Of a stretch of 64,000 bases of DNA, positions 44,501 to 55,089 are shown piece by piece. The notes under the pieces were generated by a model. The model saw only the letters and a program-made list of their open reading frames with translations, was not told where the DNA came from and made no database searches. A program made the translations under genes and the position numbers. The stretch's first letter is position 1. Each line of letters opens with the position of its first letter. The stretch comes from Helichrysum umbraculigerum (Eukaryota > Streptophyta > Magnoliopsida > Asterales > Asteraceae), in the NCBI GenBank assembly GCA_949592205.1, contig CATIUR010000006.1, forward strand, positions 5,279,001 through 5,343,000, read 5' to 3'.

Positions 44501-45572
44501 TGAAACCCCTTCGAGTCCGAGCACTTTCTATGACAATTCGTAACGAGCTCCCTACTCAAATCCTTACCACTCAGCTTGAAGCACTCAGCGATGAAAACCT
44601 GAAAAATGAAGCCTTACGAGGCTTGGATAAACAATTCGAAATCAAACCCGATGGGACTCGATACTTCTCTAACCGGGTGTGGTTACCCAAATTCGGAAAC
44701 TTGCGAGATTTGGTGATGGCTGAAGCTCACAAATCTCGATACTCTATACATCCTGGTTCTGACAAGATGTATCACGACGTCAAAGGGTTGTATTGGTGGC
44801 CTAACATGAAAGCTGACATCGCCATGTACGTCAGTTAATGCTTAACCTGTTCCAAAGTTAAGGCCGAACACCAAAGACCCTCGGGATTGCTCCAACAACC
44901 TGAGATTCCTCAATGGAAATGGGAGCAAATTGCCATGGACTTCATTACCAAACTAACGAAAACTTCGAGCGGTTGCGATACCATTTGGGTGATTGTGGAC
45001 CGTCTCACAAAATCTGTTCATTTTCTGGCCATCAAGGAAACTGACAAGATGGAGCGTTTGGCTCGCATCTACATCAAAGAAATTGTTTCGCGACACGATG
45101 TACCTATCTCGATCATCTCGGATAGAGACAGCCGTTTCACTTCCAACTTTTGGCAATCGTTACAGAAATCTCTCGGTACTCGTCTGGATATGAGTACAGC
45201 TTATCACCCGCAAACCGATGGTCAAAGCGAGCGAACCATCCAAACACTGGAGGATATGCTACGAGCCTGCGTAGTGGACTTCGGTACTTCTTGGGAAAGC
45301 CACTTACCGTTGTGCGAATTCTCGTACAACAACAGTTACCATACCAGCATTAAGGCTGCACCCTTCGAGGCACTCTACGGGCGTAAGTGCCGATCACCCA
45401 TCTGTTGGACTGAGTTAGGAGATTCCCAACTCACGGGTCCGGAAATCATTCACGAAACTACTGAGAAAATCATTGGTATTCAAAACCGGCTGAAAGCCGC
45501 ACGTGATCGTCAGAAAAACTATGCTGACGTGAGACGCAAACTCCTTGAGTTCCAGGTAGGGGACAAGGTACT
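41593..45572 (+). pseudogene. Gag-Pol of truncated Ty3 element (stops at three or more sites)
   Basis: The expected start (MSPRR, 41593) meets TAA at 41608-41610. Reading continues through the Gag core, a first knuckle whose Cys is altered ([14 protein letters not shown]), and a normal second one ([14 protein letters not shown]). Protease DTGAD, RT with FIDDILIYS near 43720, RNase H and integrase ([14 protein letters not shown]) follow. Further stops are TAA at 43954-43956 (Gln in the relative) and TAA near 44836 in the zinc-binding domain. The frame ends after LEFQVGDKV at the truncation; the chromodomain part is missing. Most motifs remain readable, so decay is moderate. Confidence 0.92.
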
Positions 45573-46388
45573 AGACTAATTACAATAATCCTACGTTAAT
45601 CCGAAGATTAATTACAATAATCCTAGACTAAAATATGAGAGAATTTTTAGAGTGAGAAAGTGAAAATGGATGAGTGAGAGTATGTGTATGAGTGTGAATT
45701 TGAGAATATGAGTGTGTGTTTGCAAATGAGCCTCATGCCTCCTATTTATAGGAGAGTTTTGGTGCATGTTAGCAAGTGGAAGCTCACAATAGCAAAAGGT
45801 GGAAAGGTGGTGGCACCGGGTACGGGAAGGAGGTGGCACGAGGTACGTAAAGTTGCGTAAAGGTGGTGCACGAGGTACGTAAAGTTGCGTAAAGCTCTAG
45901 CACCGGGTACACGCAAGGACCAAAAAGCGGGAAGCGTGCGGGAGGGTGGCGGCCTGGTGGCAGCCGGCTGCGGCCTGGTGGCTGGCCGGCGGCGGCTGGA
46001 TGCTACCCGCACCAGTTCGTCGCATGTTGCCTCGTTTCTCGATTCACGCGTGTTTTCTTCGTTATGCGTCCGTTTGAGTTGATTCTTTTTTTGTTGGATT
46101 CGTAATTTAAAAACGAAGACTTTGATGAAAAGATATCCCAAAAATATGTCTCTGAACTTTAGATGTGTCGTACGAATCGTATGGATCTTCCGGCGTATGT
46201 AGAATCTTCATTCTTCGTCCATTTTTGTTGATTCTTCTTCTGTTAGATTCGTAATTTGAAAACAAACATCTTGGTTAAGATAGATGTTGGTGATGGGCAC
46301 TTTTGTCTTGAAATCTCGTTTTGAAGCCTTGAATTTTCAAACGTGTGTGGAATCTTCGTTTTTCATCCGTTTTGCTTGATTTTCATCG
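45573..46388 (-). repeat. Athila-like LTR, distal part (interrupted by CACTA)
   Basis: Minus-oriented LTR sequence: TATA box CTATAAATAG at 45751-45742, a GC-rich cluster at 45938-46010 and the CGTTATGCGTCCGTTTGA box at 46061-46077. It continues across the CACTA insertion at 51062-51190, which holds the LTR terminus. The left edge abuts truncated integrase sequence without TG, so it is a deletion junction rather than a clean border. Confidence 0.7.
45742..45751 (-). promoter_or_regulatory. TATA box of Athila-like LTR
   Basis: CTATAAATAG on the minus strand. The same motif lies in the related LTR at 53198-53189. Both lie downstream of the GC-rich cluster. Confidence 0.6.
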
Positions 46389-46452
46389 CACTACTAAGAA
46401 CTGACGAATTTCAACGGCAAAATCTGTGGGAAATTCGTGAAAAGGGGCCATT

Positions 46453-47218
46453 TAGGCCTGTAAACGAACCGAACGAACACGAACGGAGTCTGTTCGTGTT
46501 CGTTCATTAAGGTTTTGACGAACAGACGAACGAACACGAACGGATAAGCGAACGGATTTTGTTGTTCATGTTCGTTCACTAAGAAAATTTGTTTGTTCAC
46601 GAACACAAACGAACGTACACGAACAAACACATAATTTAATGCATTTCTTCGTTAATACATTGAACGAACCTCAACAAACATAAACGAACGTATATATACA
46701 CATATATATTATAGAACTTGAAACGTTGCAATGCATATTCAACATTACAAAACGATCACAATATGAAGATAAGCTCATTTGCTTAGTCCGATCGTAGGTA
46801 AGAGCAGCAGATCTAGAACTAGTCGAATGAGAGAGTTGAGGTGTGTTTGGAGTGGATAGAAATATAAGAGGAAAATGTAAGGTAAAAATATCTAGATATT
46901 TAATATTATTAAATGAAAATATATAAATATTTAATAATTTTGTATTTAGAATTTAGCTTAAATCAAAATAAGATATACAAAATGTATTAATTTAATTAAA
47001 CTATTAGTTAATAAATGAATATTTAACGGAACGTTCACGAACATGTTCACGAACGTAAATGAACGAACGAGACCTGTGTTCATGTTCGTTCATATAATTA
47101 AACGAACGTAAAAATTTGTTCATGTTCGTTCATATAACGAAACGAACGAACATAAACGAACTTCCCGCCGAACGGTTCGCGAATAGTTCGTCGAACGTTC
47201 AGTTCGCTTACAGGCCTA
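46453..47218. mobile_element. hAT-type MITE with CGAACGAACAC repeats, TSD GGGCCATT
   Basis: Ends TAGGCCTGTAAACGAAC and (inverted) TAGGCCTGTAAGCGAAC, with GGGCCATT at 46445-46452 and 47219-47226. Both ends are filled with CGAACGAACACGAAC-type units in opposite orientation. No transposase ORF. Confidence 0.85.
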
Positions 47219-48593
47219 GGGCCATTTTCCTCCAATTTCCCACGAAAAGCATCCGTCTTTAAAAAGGGCGTGGGAAACTGCTTTCAACGGAATTTCATCG
47301 GACATTCCCACTAATTTCCCACGACTTCCATTTTTCAACGGACTTTCATCAACTAGATTTTTCAACGGATCTTCATCGTGAAGTTTTCAACGGACGAAAG
47401 ATTTCAGCGGATTTTCATCGACTCGAGTTTTCAACGAATTTTCATCGACACGAGTTTTCAACAAATTTTCATCAACATAAGTTCTCAACGGATTTATGTC
47501 AACCAACGTTTCCCACATAATTTCAATGGCATGTTTTTAATAGTAATTGGCCTGGGTAATCCGTTGAAAAAATTGAATTTTTGTTAAAAAAAAATTAATA
47601 CTATATTTTCTATAATATCATTATAAAATTTATATGCTAGTTAAACCAACACTGTTAAGATCATGAATCTTGAATTATTAACGATGTTACCTAGTTGTTA
47701 TTTCTAATTTACACAATGACATTTTTAACTAATGTAAAAATAGTATATCTCTACTGTCTCATCAATCTTCTTTGTTTTCACATCTCATGAACAAATCCTT
47801 TTTGTAACTACAAATCCATTTATTTATAACACATACTATTGAAGTAAAAACAAAGAAAAGATCCAAATGTAGATGTATAGTTTTTAAATGAAGGTGTTGT
47901 TGAGATGAAGTAAGATTGCCATGGTGGTTTGACGACGTATTAAATGGCACATCGGTAGCAAAGACTGGATCTTTACGGTATTTGACGGAGTTGTTTCCTA
48001 CGGAGACAAACGGTGACGATGGTGTACGTTGGGTTAACGGCAAAAACACTATTCGTTATTGTTCTTGCGTTAGCTCCCGTTACGGTGGAGGTGGTCCGAT
48101 TTGCGACAGGTGGTTTCGTAGATAGGGACAGAATTAGGATGGATGGTTTTGTAGATAGAGAGAAATGTTGGGATTGTTTTTGTTGCAGGGGAAGAAATAG
48201 ATGATCAAGTGAGAATTGAGATTGAAGATAAGTATAGTGAATGGGACATTTTAAACCCTTGGATTGTATGGCCGAGATCCAATTTATCACCGTTGGATTG
48301 GGATCCTTGTGAAATGAATGATATATTGTGATTGGTTGAATGTATTAATGACTAGATGACTTTATTCCTTTATTACTTATTAATAAATTAATAATAATTC
48401 ATATAATAAATTAATGAGGATTTTAAAGTTATGATCGTACGATCTATATAAATAAGCCTTTTGGTTTCGTAGCGTAAGATATTTTAAGTCTAAACTATAA
48501 CATTTATAATTATAAATGTGTTAAATAATTATATACGCTCTCCGTCTCAAAATATATCCATCTTACGAATTTATAAGTCAATGTATTGTTAGA

Positions 48594-48620
48594 ACTAGTA
48601 GGTAACAGGCGCTTTGCGCC
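48594..48620 (-). mobile_element. Possible Helitron 3' terminus (minus strand)
   Basis: The plus strand reads ACTAGTAGGTAACAGGCGCTTTGCGCC. On the minus strand this is a perfect GGCGC/GCGCC hairpin followed by 9 nt and CTAGT. The opposite end was not found. Confidence 0.4.
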
Positions 48621-48901
48621 GGAAAATTTTTTAAAATTAGCTAAAAATGTTTTTTATCAACCATTGCAAATTTCTCAGCAGCAATAGAAACATTGTTCAT
48701 GTTATTTTCTGAAGTAATTGTAAAATGTAAGTATAACTTTTTTATTAAATTTGTAACTTTATAGATTTGTATATGTGTTTACATACATTGAAAATGATCG
48801 ATTGTGTATTCTCTTTTCGAATTGTTTGTGAGGTCTTAATTATACGTGGAGTGACCAATATGTAGACACTTATTTTGACAAGAAGAGAGTACTATAATAA
48901 A

Positions 48902-48907
<6 letters not shown>

Positions 48908-48979
<72 letters not shown>
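48908..48979. repeat. (CA)n(TA)n microsatellite
   Basis: About 13 CA units followed by about 23 TA units. Confidence 0.95.
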
Positions 48980-48981
<2 letters not shown>

Positions 48982-51058
48982 ATTTTAAGTTAGTACTTAT
49001 TATGACAGACTTAAACTTTAATAGTACCAAACAACATATGTGACTGATATAAACGGTTTGGTAGTAACGTACATTTTATTATTAAGCATTTTTGAGGTGG
49101 TGTTAAACTTCGATTTTAGCAATCTAACAATAAAATATATGTTCGAATCAACTAAACGACTAATTTGATCGGTTTTAAAACATTATCCGCTACATAGCGC
49201 GGGTTCTAAACCATTCAACCAGAGGTATTGTAGAAAGTATATTCGTGAGTGTGATGTTGAATTCATTTTATAGGTGCCTATTATAATAAAATTCGATAAT
49301 ATATGGTAGATAGTATAGATATTCGTTAGAGCATACAAGGTCTTTAGTTTTTTATTTAAAAGAAATAAACAAAAAATATAGTTAATTTCAAATATATCTA
49401 TATATAGAAATACTATAATCATATTGAATAATTAATGATTATTGTAGTTTCCATGTTAGTTTAGTCAATGGAAATTAAGGGGTATAATAGGTATTTTCCA
49501 TCTCCCTTTTGTAAGTTTTAAGCCAAACCCCCCTAAATGATAAATATAAATAAATATAAATATAGATAATGATACATATATAGTTGTTGTGATGTGTCTA
49601 TATACTATATATGGGTGTTTGTATGTGAATATTCTAATCGATCTCACTTTCCCACATATTTTCAGCGTAATATATGGATTCGTTAAAAATCCGTGGGAAT
49701 TTTCCACGAATTTTCAACGAAACATCCATATTCGTTAAAAATCCGTGGAAATCTCCCACGAATTTTCAACGATATTTTTAATATTTTGTTACTTTTAATA
49801 TAAAATACATATATGTACCTATATAATGTATTAGTATATATCAAATAAATATCAGTTATATGTATATATCATATACTTAAAAAGTTTAATATGTTTTAAC
49901 ATATATACACATTTAGATTTAGATTAGACAGTGAATATTATAAAGAACTCATATCTAACTTATGAATATCTTAAACACATATCATCATGAAATACTCAAA
50001 TACATATATATACATACTTATAAATATATAACTTAATAATAATTGAAGTACAAAATATCTATACAAATATACATATCATGTGTGTGTTCTTATATATCAA
50101 TATCAACTATCATATGTTTGAGTCTAAACATGTTAAAATATATTCATATACTTCACAATTAATTGCATCTAACATATGAATATGTTTAAAATATATTAAT
50201 TATTATAAGTACTACGAATTTATATATGTTCTTACTCTTATTTTATCTTATATATAAATACTTATCAATTATCATCTTATTAATAAAGTTAGACACGTAT
50301 TCTCATTACATAAATATAAATACATACATTCTTATGTGTGATATATATATACTTGTGTGCATACTATAAAATCAATCCCATTTTCCTATTGTTTTTAACG
50401 TAACTCTATAATAGTTGAAAATCCGTCGCAATTTCCCACAAAATTTCAACGCTACCTCTAAAGTGGTTGAAAATCCGTTGAGAGTTTCAACAGATTTTCA
50501 ACGAGACATCTTAAATGGTTTCCCACGGAATTTCAACAACTACCCAATTTTCATTATCAAAAACTTCCCACAGATTTTTAACATAACCTCTAAAATGGTT
50601 GAAAATCCATTGAGAGTTCCCATGGATTTTCAACAGAACCTCTAAAATGGTTTCCCACGGAATTCCAACACCTAAATAATTATAATTATCTTTAATTTAG
50701 AAAATTTCTCACGGATTTTCAACGAAATGAATTTGACCGTTACAAATTTGATGAAAAATATATATTTTTCCCATGAATTAGCAACGGATATTATAAGCTA
50801 AATTTTATTTAGTTATTTTTAAGAATTATAGAAATTCTCGATAGAAATTCGTTGAAAGGTGGTGGGATTTTAGTTGTACATCAACGGATTTCCCACGGAT
50901 TTTTTTTCGTCGAAAATTCGTTGTAAATCCATCATAAATGTTGTATAAAATTCTGCTTCCCTATTCCCGTTGATAAATCGATAAAAATTCGTGGGAAATT
51001 TACCCACTGAAAACTTGTCGTGGGAAATCTGTAAATATAATAAGATTTTCTAGTAGTG

Positions 51059-51190
51059 TCGTGCAACCTTGTTTTGACCATCTTGGCATAATACTATTGA
51101 TTTGTAATGTTTTTGAGTAGATATGCCAAGAATCGTTCCAGAATGAGAGAGATATTGGTAGTAAAAACGTGACTTTTTACGCGATATCAG
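51059..51190 (-). repeat. Athila-like LTR, terminal part beyond the CACTA insertion
   Basis: On the minus strand it begins TGATATCGCGTAAAAAGTCACG, matching 8621-8642 exactly at the terminus. Joined across the CACTA element (removing one TCG) it continues into 46388-45573. The terminus abuts Athila RT coding sequence precisely after the LGH codons, so this LTR inserted into, or was joined to, that pol. Confidence 0.75.
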
Positions 51191-52955
51191 TGTCCTAAAA
51201 CTATGCCTTCTTTTACCATGAAATGACATTTTTTCCAATTCAGAACTAGGTTTGATTCTTCACATCAGGTAAGCATCTTATCCAAGTTAGAAAGACAAGT
51301 GGTGAACGAATCTCCGAAAACCGAAAAATCATCCATGAACACTTCCATGCATTGTTCAATCATGTCGTGGAAGATTGCCACCATGCATCTTTGAAATGTC
51401 GCCGGTGCATTACATAAGCCAAAAGGCATACGTCGTTAGGCAAAGGTTCCGTATAGACAAGTGAACGTTGTCTTTTCTTGGTCCTTTGGATCGAGAGGTA
51501 TTTGAAAATAGCCGGAGAAACCATCAAGGAAACAGTAGAATTCGTTCCCTGACAATCTTTCAAGCATTTGATCAATGAACAGTAGAGGGAAGTTATCTTT
51601 GCGGGTAGCTTCATTGAGTTTCCGATAGTCGATACACACCCTCCAACCGGTGACGGTTTGTGTTGGAATCAACTAGTTATCTTCGTTAGCGATGACCGTC
51701 ATGCCTCCTTTCTTCGGGATGACTTGAACTGGACTAACCCATGGGGAATCTGAAATAGGGTAAATCAAACTAGCATCCAGGAGTTTGATAACCTCCTTTT
51801 TAACCACGTCTTGAATCTTCGGGTTAACTCTCCTTTGCCTTTGAATAGAAGGTCTGAAGTCATTTTCCATTAAGATTTTGTGAGTGCAATAATTTGGACT
51901 GATCCCTTGTATGTCAGAGATTTTCCATGCAATCGCTTTCTTGTGTGACTTCAGGATTTCAATGAGTAGTGCTTTCTCCTCAGTCTTCAGATCTTTTGAT
52001 ATGATAACCGGTAAGTGCGAAGTTCCTTCGAGAAAAGCATATTCAAGGTGAGGGGGAAGTTCCTTCAGCTCCAATTCGGGTGGTTCTTTAGTGGAAGGTT
52101 TCATCCTTGCAATCTCGTCTCTTTTAAGTTCGTCGTATATCATCTGATAATCTGACTCAACTGCAGGTGATTCTGGAATGTCGACCGATGCTATTTCAAC
52201 CCATTCAGTATTGTTGGAAAGCTCATCTTTTCTCAGCTCGTATTTTACTTGAGAAGATTGAGAGACTGCATTATCTTTAGTGATTATTTCATTGTTGTCT
52301 TCAGTAAATGCGAATCTCTGGAATTGAGTTGATGAAGATGTGCTAAAAGTAATCTCTGGATTCAAGTTTTCACAACTTTCAGATAGTTGCGAATCGGATG
52401 GTTTAAGCATTGACTCCATTTCTTTGAGAGTCTTCAGAATTTCTTCTTTTGAGGGAGATGAATCAGGAACTTCGGGAATAGGGTTTCTTCTTAAGAGAGT
52501 GACTGGATTGCCATGCCCAAGCGGTGCAGCAATGATAGATCTGTTGGGCTGCAAGCTGGAATTCTTCAAGGGAAATAGTACTTCTCTTGTGCAGTGGGAG
52601 GATCCGAGATAGCCGAGCATAGACCCGCACCTTCTTCACAGATTTTTCTTGTAGTGATGATAGTATTCGGAAGGGGATTAATGCTGCTTACTGCGAGGAT
52701 TTCTTCCAAATGTTCATCAATTATTTCCTGCATAGAATCTACAAGACCAGGGTCTTCTCCCATTAGGAAGTTTCATTAGTTTATCGACATTGAAGGTGAC
52801 CTCCTCAGTTCCCACTCTAAGTTTTAAAGATTTTTCGTTTACGTCAATGATGGCCTTGGTAGTGTTTAGGAAAGGTCTGCCAATAATGAGTGGTACCTAG
52901 GTATCTTCCTCAATATCCATAACAACAAAATCAATAGGAAAGACGAATATAAATA
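51191..52955 (-). pseudogene. Athila protease and reverse transcriptase (broken)
   Basis: The minus strand from 52955: PIDFVVMDIEED, a TAG stop, then VPLIIGRPFLNTTKAIIDV, the end of an Athila retropepsin. After a long acidic linker come PPHLEYAFLEG, the HKKAIAWKISDI block, THKILMENDF, and RRVNPKIQDVVKKEVIKLL. Then SDSPWVSPVQVIPKKGGMTVI, a stop near 51674, GWRVCIDYRKLNEATRKDNFPL, and FLDGFSGYFQIPLDP. The catalytic FMDDFSVFG lies near 51325, and WKKCHFMV. Frame breaks occur near 52570-52620, 51672 and 51435. These phrases are the conserved Athila RT order, so lineage assignment is firm. Confidence 0.88.
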
Positions 52956-53821
52956 GAATCTGATACGAATTTATTACAGGCAGATCTTCGCGAATACAAA
53001 GTCTTGGAGTAACTCCGTACAAAAGCTAAAAGCTACCTCTACCTAACTATCTCTCTAACTAGCTCAATTATAGAGAGAGAAACTTCTAGAGAGAGAAACT
53101 AGAGAGAGTGATGTGTGTGAGAGAGAAAGTGAGGAGGAAGAAATGAGAATGAATGAAAGGGTGTGTTTTGAAGGGTGGAGGGTGTCCACTATTTATAGGC
53201 AACCATCAAAATCGCACGTACAACTCACGAAGCAGCATGTACAAGCAAACGGAGCACGATTCGGGGCAGGAGGGCCGTATACTGCCTTGGTAGGGCCTTA
53301 TACGGTCTCCAAGGCCGTATACAGTCTCCGTCTGATTTCGTTCGTTGCTTGAAACGTTCGTAACTCCTTCGTTATGCGTCCGTTTGACTTGATTCTTTCA
53401 CCTACGGCTTCGTAATTCCGTTACGCTTCTAATGGTACCAATATCATGGAAATTGGATGTGTAGAGCTCAGGCGTTGCTGGAATGACTTTAAACCTTCTT
53501 GTAAGTGTAGTGTCTTCCCGGTCCTTTTGCCGTTTCACTTGATTCTTGATTTTTCCGTCTCGATTTTACCTATACAACAGATGGTAGAAGTTAGGAGGTG
53601 TGTCTTGACAGGAAAATGAGGGCAGAGGAATCGGCTTGGATTAAAATGCAGTGTTTTGAGCATTATCTGAGTGTTTTCAGTGATTTTTATCACAACGTCT
53701 ACTTTTGAACCACTTTAGTGAATTTTTGTAAATAATCAATGTTTTTGAATGTTTTCACTAAAGATTTGCCCAAAAAGTGAGGAATAAGGCTTATAAAAAC
53801 ATGATTTTTTACGCCACATCA
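52956..53821 (-). repeat. 5' LTR of Athila-type relic
   Basis: Minus-strand terminus TGATGTGGCGTAAAAAATCATG, the box GTTATGCGTCCGTTTGAC (on the plus strand 53371-53388), a GGCCGTATAC-rich cluster (53270-53332), a TATA box CTATAAATAG (53198-53189) and an AGAGAGAG-rich leader. The inner edge is estimated from the first protease codons. Confidence 0.7.
53270..53332. repeat. GGCCGTATAC cluster in Athila LTR
   Basis: Three GGCC(G/T)TATAC units with CTCC spacers just upstream of the TATA box on the LTR's strand. GTATAC is palindromic. Confidence 0.7.
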
Positions 53822-54888
53822 GAAACCCACAATTTTTAACCCAAAAATCACCCCCGACTTTCTCTCTATTTCCACCAACTCCAATTAACTATCCACAATT
53901 CGCAAACATTAACACTCCACCCGAACCCAAAGCTGAGCCCGAAGCCGAACCCGAACCCGTAGGAAAGAAATGAAAAAGGGTTCAAGTTGGATGGTCGGAC
54001 GAGGAGGCAGTTATTTTATCGCAATGTTGGGTCCACATATCCGAAAAATCAAAGAAAGGGGTTTCACAAAGCTTGGAAGCTTTTTGGAGGGATCATGACC
54101 AACCGACGGTCAAGCCAACCCGAGCCCGAACCGATAGATCTTGGTGATGACATGCCAACATCTAAACCTTTTGCGACTAACATGGAAAGGTTGTTCCAAA
54201 ACAACCCAATTCGTCGACCGCCCGGCCGTGCTCTTTCAAGAAAAAGTCAAAAAAGTTCGGGTTCGAGTGATGCGGCTACTTCTTCACGCAATTTGAAAGA
54301 ACAAGAACGTTTAGCAAACATAAGATCCGTGGAAGCACAACAAAAAACATTGGCCACGATCGAAAAAAATTCTACCAAAAAAAGTATCTTTAAATCGTGG
54401 AAAATGTTGTATAAAAAAATACCGCCGAGTCTTAGAAGCAAGAAGATAAAAATGCTCAAACAAGTTCAAAAAACCGTGGTTGATAATTATGAGTGGGATT
54501 ACAAAATGGTTTTTGATCACGACGCGGGTTCGGGTTCCTTCCAAGTGGACGATTCGGACGAAGACGAACACGAAAATGAAGTCGAAGGTTCGGACGATTC
54601 GGAGTAGACGAGTAGTTGTATTTTTAATTTTCAATAAATGTATTTTTTTTTTAGGAATTGTAACGTTTTATTTTAAATTAATGTATTGTTTTTAATTTTA
54701 ATGAAAATGTTTTATTTGAGTTTGTGTTTTAAATAAATAAAGAAAGTAGTGTGTGGGGTCCAGAAAAAATAGAAGTGATGTTCACTGTTGGCAGAGAAAT
54801 GTCAGTTTTGTGTCAGTTGTAAAAACTGCTGACGTGACGCTAATTTGGCAAGGTGACGCGTCAGTTTGTGTCACTGTTGGGAGAGGTC
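53822..54888 (+). mobile_element. PIF/Harbinger derivative with ORF1 relic, right TSD TTA
   Basis: The right end reverse-complemented reads GACCTCTCCCAACAGTGACAC, then a CAAACTGACGCGTCA block. It matches the left ~250 bp of the element at 20643 and is followed by TTA (54889-54891). The left end abuts the Athila LTR terminus, so the left TIR is lost or displaced. The coding content is an ORF1-type relic rather than transposase. Confidence 0.7.
53900..54607 (+). pseudogene. Harbinger ORF1-type (Myb/trihelix-like) protein relic
   Basis: Upstream frame: a Pro/Glu-rich lead (PEPKAEPEAEPEPVG), a TGA at 53969-53971, then VQVGWSDEEAVILSQCWVHIS, a Myb/SANT-like helix start. A frameshift near 54045 moves to the frame ending at 54607. 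That frame has LDG-like acidic and basic linkers, NNPIRRPPGRALSRK, a Lys-rich helix and an acidic tail (DDSDEDEHENEVEGSDDSE). This layout is that of the second ORF of plant PIF/Harbinger elements, whose product partners the transposase. Plant databases often label such proteins glutathione S-transferase T3-like. Not functional as it stands. Confidence 0.7.
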
Positions 54889-55089
54889 TTAGAATAATGT
54901 TGACCCATCAACTTTAAAGAAAACTTGCCTTTAAACTACGGAGTATAAAATACATCAAGAAATTAAAGACGGGTCTACCTTGAATGCACAATTTCATTTC
55001 GTCTTGTGAATGTGTTGTCAAATATACTACTACCTCCGTCCCAAAATTATATTCTATCTTTCCTTTTTGGGATGTCCCAAAATAAATGT

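Larger units (their letters stand above)
38158..45572 (+). mobile_element. Ty3/gypsy element related to the young one, truncated at its 3' side
   Basis: Plus strand: 5' LTR (38158-40491), PBS, upstream ORF (40814-41326), gag-pol with a few stops (from 41593). It breaks off at about 45572, late in the integrase region, against Athila-like LTR sequence. The 3' LTR and TSD are missing. Protein and layout closely follow 21183-31185, but the LTR palindrome unit differs. Confidence 0.92.
47228..49640. other. Interior of the CACTA element, no recognised gene
   Basis: 2.4 kb. A short open stretch on the plus strand (47916-48125, MPWWFDDVLNG...) has mixed composition, less AT-rich than its surroundings, and could be a captured host fragment; I do not recognise it. 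A Stowaway-like pair of ends (CTCCGTCTCAAAATA near 48539; inverted near 48865-48890) surrounds a Helitron-like end at 48594. Confidence 0.4.
46389..51058. mobile_element. CACTA (En/Spm-type) element, non-autonomous, TSD TCG
   Basis: Left end CACTACTAAGAACTG and inverted right end CACTACTAGAAAATC, flanked by TCG at 46386-46388 and 51059-51061. Both sub-terminal regions (46400-47560 and 49650-51050) are packed with TTTCAACGGATTTTC and TTTCCCACGAA motifs in both orientations, as expected for transposase-binding subterminal repeats. No CACTA transposase is seen in its 4.67 kb. It carries a hAT MITE, a CA/TA microsatellite and Helitron-like ends. Confidence 0.85.
51191..53821 (-). mobile_element. 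Athila-type Ty3 relic: 5' LTR plus protease-RT, gag deleted
   Basis: LTR on the right (53821 to about 52956, starting TGATGTGGCGTAA on the minus strand), then pol fragments down to 51191. Gag and the PBS region are deleted between LTR and protease. The RT ends abruptly at the neighbouring LTR terminus. LTR and RT features are those of the Athila lineage. Confidence 0.8.

Noticed and set aside
45746..46141. 131-codon minus-strand ORF, Arg/Pro-rich
   Set aside because: It is LTR sequence reading through the GC-rich cluster and the conserved box; the composition explains the open frame.
48836..49030. ORF with (YI)n and (CV)n runs, and similar ORFs at 14066 and 58307
   Set aside because: These are translations of TA and CA microsatellites.
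54247..54634. Minus-strand ORFs opposite the Harbinger ORF1
   Set aside because: Shadows of the Lys/Glu-rich plus-strand coding sequence.
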